NCBI GenBank assembly: GCA_030637505.1
Contig: DAOWGJ010000227.1
Span: forward strand, 1 to 11,138
Length of the DNA stretch: 11,138 nt
Source: Holophagae bacterium
GTDB taxonomy: Bacteria > Acidobacteriota > Thermoanaerobaculia > Thermoanaerobaculales > Sulfomarinibacteraceae
Direction of reading: 5' to 3'
The translations under genes and the position numbers were made by a program. The notes under the pieces were generated by a model that made no database searches, was not told the DNA's origin, and was given only the letters and a program-made list of their open reading frames with translations. How positions within the stretch are numbered: position 1 is the first letter of the stretch; every line of letters starts with the position of its first letter. This document shows, piece after piece, positions 6,410 through 11,138 of this stretch.

Positions 6410-8434
6410 GTGAACCAAAGCCCGATCACACCTACCCTCACTCAGCCCGTTGCCGCGGCCGCTACATTGCTGGCGGTCGTCGTTCTGTGGTTCAGTCGGG
6501 ATGTCATGACCCTCGATGTTGTCCTTCGCGCCGCCCTCCCCGCGTTCTGGCTCAGCCTTTGGACCCTCGGTTGCATCGGCGCCGGATGGCCGGTTGTCAC
6601 CGGCCTTTTGAAAAAGACCAACGGCTCCCGCACGCCTCTGATCCTGGTTGTCGCCACGGGAGCGGCGGTGTTGGCGCTGATCGGAACAACCCTGGCTCTG
6701 GCTCATCTCCTTTTACGTCCGCTCCTGATCGGACTGCTGACGATTTCGATTCTCGCCGGAATGTTTGTCTTGGGGCGCTTTCGCCGGCACATCGAGATCC
6801 TGCCCGAGGGCCTGGTGTCACCCCTCGGGGGAATACTGATGATCCCCGTTGGGGCTTCCCTCCTCCTGTTGTCGACACCTCCGGTTATGTACGACGTTCT
6901 CCACTACCATTTGGCCTTCCCCGAGCAGTGGCTGATGGCAGGCAGCTTCGTCGAGTTCGCCCGCGAGTCTTTTTCCTACTATTTTTCGGCACACGGCATT
7001 CTCTTCACCTTCGCACTGTCGACGGTGGGTCCCTGGGGCGCAAACGCTTTAAGCTGGTGGATGGCGGCGGTCGCCATCATCGCTGCTGCTACGCTGGGCA
7101 ACCGTCTGGGGGGACCGAGCGCCGCACCCTGGGCTGCGGCCTGTTACGCCCTGACCCCGGCGACATTGGAGATCATCGGTTATGCCAACGCCGACCACGC
7201 CGTCGCTGCATGGGCGGGCGCCGGGCTGGTAGCGCTGACTGATGAGGTCGACCGAATGCCGACGCCGCGATTGATGGTCCTGGTCGGCCTTCTTGGGGGT
7301 ACGGCTGCCGCCTCCAAGTACCTGGCCCTTGCAACAGTTTTGATACCGCTGGCGGCGGCTGCCGTGTTGACACTGCGAGCATTCGAATCCGGGCGCAGGG
7401 TCCGAGCCGCAGTCCTGCTCATGGCTCTGTTAGCCGGTGCCGCAGTTCCCCTGGCCCCCTGGATCGCACGCAACGTCGCCTGGACGGGCAATCCCGTTTA
7501 CCCCTACCTGACCAGTCTCTTTGGAGGTCCCCCATCGGGCATGAACGTCGATATGGAAATACGACGCAACATCGATCTTCCCGCCTCGACAACGGGCAGA
7601 ACATTTGCGTCGGCGGGCGCTCTGGCCCTCCGCACCTTCAGACCGCGCGGTGAAGGGGGATTCCTGGGTCCGCATTGGCTGTTTCTCCTGCCCGTCGCCG
7701 CGATGGTCACCGGCCTCAGACCCCGCCTTCGAGGCCCACTCTGGACGGCGGCCCTCGTCGGTATTCTTTCCTGGGGTTTTCTGGTCCAATACGCACGATT
7801 CCTGCTGCCGGTCCTGGTGCCGGCGGCGGCGTTGGCCGGCGCCGTTCCTTCCGCCCTCGGCCGAAAAGTCAGCGCTCTGACTCGCGGCGCCTTCACGGCC
7901 CTTCTGTTTGCGGTCTTCGCCTGGAATGCCAGTGTGCTCCTGTCAAACCTCAATATCGACCGATTGGCTACGGTTGCCGGGATCCTCGACGAGAAGGACT
8001 ATCGCATCCGGTGGATCGGCAGCGCCCCTGCCACAGACTTCATCTCAGACCATCTGCCCTCCGACGCCCGGGTCTTGATGATCGCGGAAGTCCGCTCATT
8101 CGGCCTCGAGAGACAGGTGATCGTCGAAGACCCCTACCGGGTACCCCTTTTGGTCGAATTGGCCGAGGCTGCAACCTCAGCCGAGGATCTGAGCAGAAGC
8201 CTGCACCATCTCGGCGTGACCCACATCCTGGTCAACGAGCCGGAGATGGAACGATTTGCCGGTATTCGCCAGGTCGACGACTACTGGGCGCCCGCCTCCG
8301 ACCGATCCAGGCGGCTGATCCATTCCTTCCTCGAGACTCGGGTGACCCGCATATTTGATCTTGGTGAACTCTGGGTCGCAAGCCTCAAGGCGCCATCCGT
8401 TCAGGATACAGGTCCAGGGCAAAAGACGTCCTGA
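6410..8434 (+). CDS. Polytopic GT-C-type glycosyltransferase-like membrane protein
   Basis: This 674-residue protein has about a dozen hydrophobic segments between residues 13 and 512, then a soluble, probably periplasmic C-terminal domain (about 515-674). The layout matches GT-C glycosyltransferases of the ArnT/PMT type, which move sugars from polyprenyl-phosphate carriers to acceptors outside the inner membrane. A candidate catalytic aspartate is D162, in the YDVLHYHLAFPEQW stretch of the first large external loop. Further family-like stretches are TPATLEIIGYANADHA (249-264), AAASKYLAL (299-307) and PWIARNVAWTGNPVYPY (350-366). The C-terminal domain has the LPSDARVL and LGVTHILVNE patterns common in such proteins. 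Sugar and acceptor are unknown. The GTG start has no ribosome site, and ATG 6506 would remove the first membrane segment. The gene stands alone, and its last 50 bases overlap the converging transglutaminase gene. Confidence 0.78.
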   Translation: MNQSPITPTLTQPVAAAATLLAVVVLWFSRDVMTLDVVLRAALPAFWLSLWTLGCIGAGWPVVTGLLKKTNGSRTPLILVVATGAAVLALIGTTLALAHLLLRPLLIGLLTISILAGMFVLGRFRRHIEILPEGLVSPLGGILMIPVGASLLLLSTPPVMYDVLHYHLAFPEQWLMAGSFVEFARESFSYYFSAHGILFTFALSTVGPWGANALSWWMAAVAIIAAATLGNRLGGPSAAPWAAACYALTPATLEIIGYANADHAVAAWAGAGLVALTDEVDRMPTPRLMVLVGLLGGTAAASKYLALATVLIPLAAAAVLTLRAFESGRRVRAAVLLMALLAGAAVPLAPWIARNVAWTGNPVYPYLTSLFGGPPSGMNVDMEIRRNIDLPASTTGRTFASAGALALRTFRPRGEGGFLGPHWLFLLPVAAMVTGLRPRLRGPLWTAALVGILSWGFLVQYARFLLPVLVPAAALAGAVPSALGRKVSALTRGAFTALLFAVFAWNASVLLSNLNIDRLATVAGILDEKDYRIRWIGSAPATDFISDHLPSDARVLMIAEVRSFGLERQVIVEDPYRVPLLVELAEAATSAEDLSRSLHHLGVTHILVNEPEMERFAGIRQVDDYWAPASDRSRRLIHSFLETRVTRIFDLGELWVASLKAPSVQDTGPGQKTS

Positions 8435-9236
8435 GAGAGGCCGGCGGCACAACGCCGACTCCCGAGGGATCGAACCATACCCGGTACCGATCAAAGTCAG
8501 TGAAATTCATCGGCTGACTGACAAAATCATTGCGCAACCACACGGCGAAATGCCGATACCGATCGAGGTAGGTTGACTGCTCTTCCGTACACCGATGGCC
8601 CGTGGATATCCGCAACCCGGACGGATCCTCAGAGCGCTCCCAAATCTCCAGGGCACTGAGAGATCGACCATCGTTATCAATGACCTGAAGGTTGTTGAGC
8701 GGGTCGAACATCACCCACCGTTTTTCGTCTCGGAGCCAAGCTTCGATGACCTCGTGTCCCTCTACGGTGACGCATCGTGCCGGTGCACCGAAACTGGTGA
8801 TCGCCTGAAGCAGGACGAAACAGTACTGCGCGCAAAAGCCCCCGGTCACCCCTTGCCTGATGTCCCTCAGGATGATCCGTGCCTCAGGTGGGGGGTAGGG
8901 ATCAGGCCGCCCCGGCTCCCACTGATCCCGAACCCAACCCATCAGCCGACGGAAGGTCTCCTGATCACCGCTCGCACCCGCGACGACCTCATCGAGCCCT
9001 TCCTGCCGCCGGAGATCCTGCAGCACGGCAGGGTTTTCATAGACGAATCGGAAGCGGGAAAAGTGTCGAACCCCGGCCGGATCGGCAAAGAGGTGGACGG
9101 TCATCAAGGGCTCGTTTTCCTGCCGGCGGCCTTGATGAGTACCGTCGGCCGAATTCCACCGGCATCCGAGACCGCCCCCGAACAAAAAGGCCGTTACAGC
9201 CGGCACCAAGAGCCGCGCGAGCCTGGTCGAAATCAT
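8385..9236 (-). CDS. Exported transglutaminase-like cysteine protein
   Basis: This 283-residue protein belongs to the transglutaminase-like superfamily, whose bacterial members cross-link, cleave or otherwise act on amide bonds through a Cys-His-Asp triad. The triad is visible: C135 in GGFCAQYC, H161 in EGHEVIEAW and D178 in VMFDP. The spacing is normal for the fold, and the preceding RIILRDIRQGVTGG segment is typical. Residues 1-25 look like an export signal ending in GGLGC; C25 could be lipidated, but glycine at -3 is not a good lipobox. The protein is therefore probably periplasmic, perhaps anchored. Its ATG overlaps the stop of the PATAN gene as ATGA, so translation is likely coupled and the two products should be made together. 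It is the last gene of a three-gene operon and its 3' end runs into the converging glycosyltransferase gene. Substrate unknown: peptidase, cross-linking and inactive scaffold roles are all open. Confidence 0.85.
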   Translation of the reverse strand: MISTRLARLLVPAVTAFLFGGGLGCRWNSADGTHQGRRQENEPLMTVHLFADPAGVRHFSRFRFVYENPAVLQDLRRQEGLDEVVAGASGDQETFRRLMGWVRDQWEPGRPDPYPPPEARIILRDIRQGVTGGFCAQYCFVLLQAITSFGAPARCVTVEGHEVIEAWLRDEKRWVMFDPLNNLQVIDNDGRSLSALEIWERSEDPSGLRISTGHRCTEEQSTYLDRYRHFAVWLRNDFVSQPMNFTDFDRYRVWFDPSGVGVVPPASLRTSFALDLYPERMAP

Positions 9237-10360
9237 CGGTCTTGATGGTCCGAAACCCGAATGATCTCACGACCCAGCAGGCCGTGGATCACCAGGCGGT
9301 GCTCCAGGGGTGAGCCCGGGAGAAGGTTGAGGATCTGGCCGACGGTGTAGGCGCCGTTGATTCGGGACAACAAAAACCCCTCCTCCCGACTACAGGGTAA
9401 ATCGGTCAACTCCTCGGCCGGGACGGCAAGCTCGAGGATTGACTGATCGTCGAACACCGCTTCGTTCAACCCCTTTTCGATCTCCATCTCCAGGCCGGCG
9501 ATCTGGTCCAGAGCCTCTCGGATTCCATCGGTCTTGAGCCGCAAGTCTTCCAACAGTCGATGGGCCTCCAGCAACTCCCCTCCGGCCAGCGCCTTTTGAG
9601 CCATTTTGAGCAGCGCCCGCCACCCACTCTTGGAAAAGCCCGGGATCGAACGTACCTCACTGGACGGTGGGGTCACCTGGAATACACCGGCCTGGATGCC
9701 CTGCAGAACAAACTGTCTGACGAGGAACGCCCCCAGGCGACGGGCGAGTCCAATGTCCTCGATGCTGTTCGTTCCGTTGATCTCACACAGCACCCCGCGT
9801 TCTTCAGGAGTCAGAGCATTCACGTCGAGGGCGCCGACGACACAGGGAATCCAATCATCTCCGCCGATGATGTCCCGACTGCGCTCCCACTCGTCCAGGC
9901 GTCTCACCCCCTCCAGGATCAGATGGTCGACGGCGATATCCATGGGATCAAATTTCTTGGTCGGGAGAATCGCCTCGAGGAAGCGGAATTCACCTTCTCC
10001 CCAAAGGAACATTTCGAAGATCGATGCCTCGGTCTTGACTCTTAACACATCGGCCAACTCCTCCCGCGAAAGGCGACCGATGATCACCAGGAGTTCACCC
10101 AGCAGCGCGCCGTGCCTCTCCTGCATGTCAAGGAGTTCTTGCAGTTCATCCTCGGCCACGAAGCCCCACCCGACCAGGTAGTAGCCCAGAAACTCCCTGG
10201 GATTGTCCGAAGCCGAGGCGACGACCCTGCCCTCACGGAAGTAGAGCTTCTTTTTGACCGAGGGACCGTCGATGGCCAATGTGCCGGTCTTGCGACTCTG
10301 TGAGACCCACTGGAGCAGGTCAGGGAACGGCATGGTTCTCAGATTGCCGCTGATCGACAT
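9233..10360 (-). CDS. PATAN/DUF4388-domain signalling protein
   Basis: This 375-residue cytosolic protein opens with a PATAN (DUF4388) domain at about 1-130. Its markers are the ISGNLRTMPFPDLLQW start, SRKTGTLAI at 22-30 and LYFREGRVVASAS at 39-51, followed by a helical GELLVIIGRLSREELADVL region. PATAN domains are known from two-component and gliding-motility regulators and are thought to mediate protein contacts. Two shorter modules with the same plan follow, at about 184-230 (TPEERGVLCEINGTNSIEDI...) and 323-368 (SREEGFLLSRINGAYTVGQI...). Both look like the small winged-helix-like units that accompany DUF4388. Residues 245-300 are helical, perhaps a TPR-like or coiled segment. No receiver, kinase or DNA-binding signature is seen. 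A weak AGGGG site lies six bases before the ATG. The gene sits between a secreted protein and the transglutaminase, so it may control their export or activity, but this is inference. Confidence 0.85.
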   Translation of the reverse strand: MSISGNLRTMPFPDLLQWVSQSRKTGTLAIDGPSVKKKLYFREGRVVASASDNPREFLGYYLVGWGFVAEDELQELLDMQERHGALLGELLVIIGRLSREELADVLRVKTEASIFEMFLWGEGEFRFLEAILPTKKFDPMDIAVDHLILEGVRRLDEWERSRDIIGGDDWIPCVVGALDVNALTPEERGVLCEINGTNSIEDIGLARRLGAFLVRQFVLQGIQAGVFQVTPPSSEVRSIPGFSKSGWRALLKMAQKALAGGELLEAHRLLEDLRLKTDGIREALDQIAGLEMEIEKGLNEAVFDDQSILELAVPAEELTDLPCSREEGFLLSRINGAYTVGQILNLLPGSPLEHRLVIHGLLGREIIRVSDHQDR

Positions 10361-10404
10361 CGGCCGCCCCTACCCCCGGTTCCTCTCCACAGCCCCGACC
10401 GGCC

Positions 10405-11016
10405 TCAGGAGGAGGCCTCTGGCCGGGCGTTCGCCAGGGGCTGGGGTTTCGGCACGACCACTGGCGGCTTGACCGATTCCAAGGCCTCGCAGATCCCGCG
10501 TTGCCACTGTCTCTGCCGAGATCGAACTTCATCCAGGACCTTCTGGGCTTCCGGCTTGGTCTCAAAATCTTTTCTCAGGGCCCTGAGACTCTCAATCGCA
10601 TCGTGATAACCCAGAAGAAACGTCCTGCGGGCCTCGTCCGAAGTCAGGCGAATTCGCCGTCGCTTGGATCCTTCCTCCAACGTGCAGTTGATCACGTCGC
10701 TGTCCCGTATCAGGCCCTTGACCGTAGCCCTCGAGGCCTCCAGGTGGGCATCGACTCCCTTGAGGCAGGCTTCAGCATCACTCCACTGCTTTCGAACCGT
10801 CGTCCACACCACCAGATCGATTTTCGCGAGCTTCTTCCCCAGCTCTTTCGCCTCAACCTCGACAGGCGTCAAAGGAACCGGTGTGGCGACGACCTTCCTG
10901 GGGACCCAGGTCGGAGTGCCTGTGGGTTGAACTCGCTGTTGGGCCTGGGCAGCCAAGGCGCCACCCGACAATCCAACGACCATCGCAATTGTGAGAACTC
11001 GAACCCTCAGCATCAT
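10405..11016 (-). CDS. Small secreted helical protein of unknown function
   Basis: I do not recognise this 203-residue protein. Residues 1-25 are a clear signal peptide (hydrophobic core 8-23, AQA|QQ cleavage). A proline- and threonine-rich stretch (about 30-52) leads into a charged, mostly helical body (53-182), and the tail is rich in proline. Three cysteines remain after cleavage (C84, C111, C176), so a disulfide is possible. The ATG at 11016 is supported by a GGAGG site five bases upstream and by the signal peptide; longer frames begin at 11109 or at an ATG that overlaps that GGAGG site. It is the first gene of the operon with the PATAN and transglutaminase genes, 44 bases before the former. 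It could be a partner or substrate of the exported transglutaminase, which is speculation. Confidence 0.85.
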   Translation of the reverse strand: MMLRVRVLTIAMVVGLSGGALAAQAQQRVQPTGTPTWVPRKVVATPVPLTPVEVEAKELGKKLAKIDLVVWTTVRKQWSDAEACLKGVDAHLEASRATVKGLIRDSDVINCTLEEGSKRRRIRLTSDEARRTFLLGYHDAIESLRALRKDFETKPEAQKVLDEVRSRQRQWQRGICEALESVKPPVVVPKPQPLANARPEASS

Positions 11017-11021
11017 CCGAA

Positions 11022-11026
11022 CCTCC
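11022..11026 (-). promoter_or_regulatory. Ribosome binding site of the secreted protein gene
   Basis: GGAGG on the minus strand lies five bases before ATG 11016 and eight before a second, adjacent ATG at 11013. It is the best ribosome site in the window and fixes the start near 11016. A possible -10 box, TATACA, lies at 11038-11043 without a clear -35 partner. Confidence 0.8.
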
Positions 11027-11090
11027 ATATGAAGGAGTGTATAGCAGCGTGCCGAAGATTGTAGGCTTCTTCCGGTTCTAGCGGTTTCGC

Positions 11091-11135
11091 AGCTTGCAAA
11101 AACCCGCAAAGCTCGGCCAGGGGTAAACCCTGGCC
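11091..11135. other. Two adjacent hairpins upstream of the secreted protein gene
   Basis: The arms 11115-11122 and 11128-11135 form a perfect eight-pair stem with a five-base loop. Next to it, AGCTTGC (11091-11097) pairs with GCAAAGCT (11106-11113) with one bulged base. On the minus strand the first hairpin precedes the second, whose loop holds GGGTTTTT. They could terminate a gene that lies beyond the window edge, or sit in the operon leader. Confidence 0.4.
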
Positions 11136-11138
11136 CTA

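Noticed and set aside
6274..7242. Plus-strand frame of 322 codons overlapping the glycosyltransferase gene
   Set aside because: Arg- and Gly-rich shadow in another frame; the frame starting at 6410 gives clear membrane segments and family motifs.
10405..11109. Longer form of the secreted protein starting at 11109
   Set aside because: The 31 extra residues would put a polar segment before the signal peptide and bypass the strong GGAGG site at 11022-11026.

Overview
The window is GC-rich bacterial chromosome with six well-supported protein genes. The encoded proteins point to a diderm bacterium: several have Sec-type signal peptides and one may be a lipoprotein. A PATAN/DUF4388 signalling protein, an Npt-type transporter fused to HEAT repeats and a cyclic-nucleotide-binding-like fold, and REP-like palindromes together suggest an environmental lineage such as Acidobacteriota or Planctomycetota. 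That placement is an impression from family content, not a measurement. No rRNA, tRNA, CRISPR array, insertion sequence or phage gene was recognised.

Layout. (1) 123-4783, minus strand: a two-gene operon. The first gene is a 1137-residue Npt/ATP-ADP-translocase-like membrane protein with a cytosolic HEAT-repeat region and a C-terminal cNMP-binding-like domain. The second is a secreted PPP-family (Shewanella-like) metallophosphatase whose start overlaps the upstream stop as ATGA. (2) 4784-4937: a short divergent promoter region. (3) 4938-5759, plus strand: a secreted FKBP-type prolyl isomerase made of two near-identical FKBP domains. (4) 5760-6409: about 650 bases with no convincing gene. It holds a four-copy heptamer tandem repeat, two direct copies of a GTAG-headed REP-like palindrome, and at least two long hairpins. 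(5) 6410-8434, plus strand: a polytopic GT-C-type glycosyltransferase-like membrane protein that starts right after a TATACT box. (6) 8385-11016, minus strand: a three-gene operon, read right to left. It encodes a small secreted helical protein of unknown function, a PATAN/DUF4388 protein, and an exported transglutaminase-like protein. The last two are coupled by an ATGA overlap, and the operon runs 50 bases into the 3' end of the glycosyltransferase gene.

How they may fit together. Five of the six products are exported or in the membrane, so the region looks like envelope housekeeping and signalling rather than a defence or mobile island. The two minus-strand operons each combine a cytosolic regulatory fold (CNB-like domain, PATAN) with an exported catalytic protein (phosphatase, transglutaminase). 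A functional link is inference. The least explained parts are the structured gap at 5760-6409 and the PATAN-transglutaminase operon.
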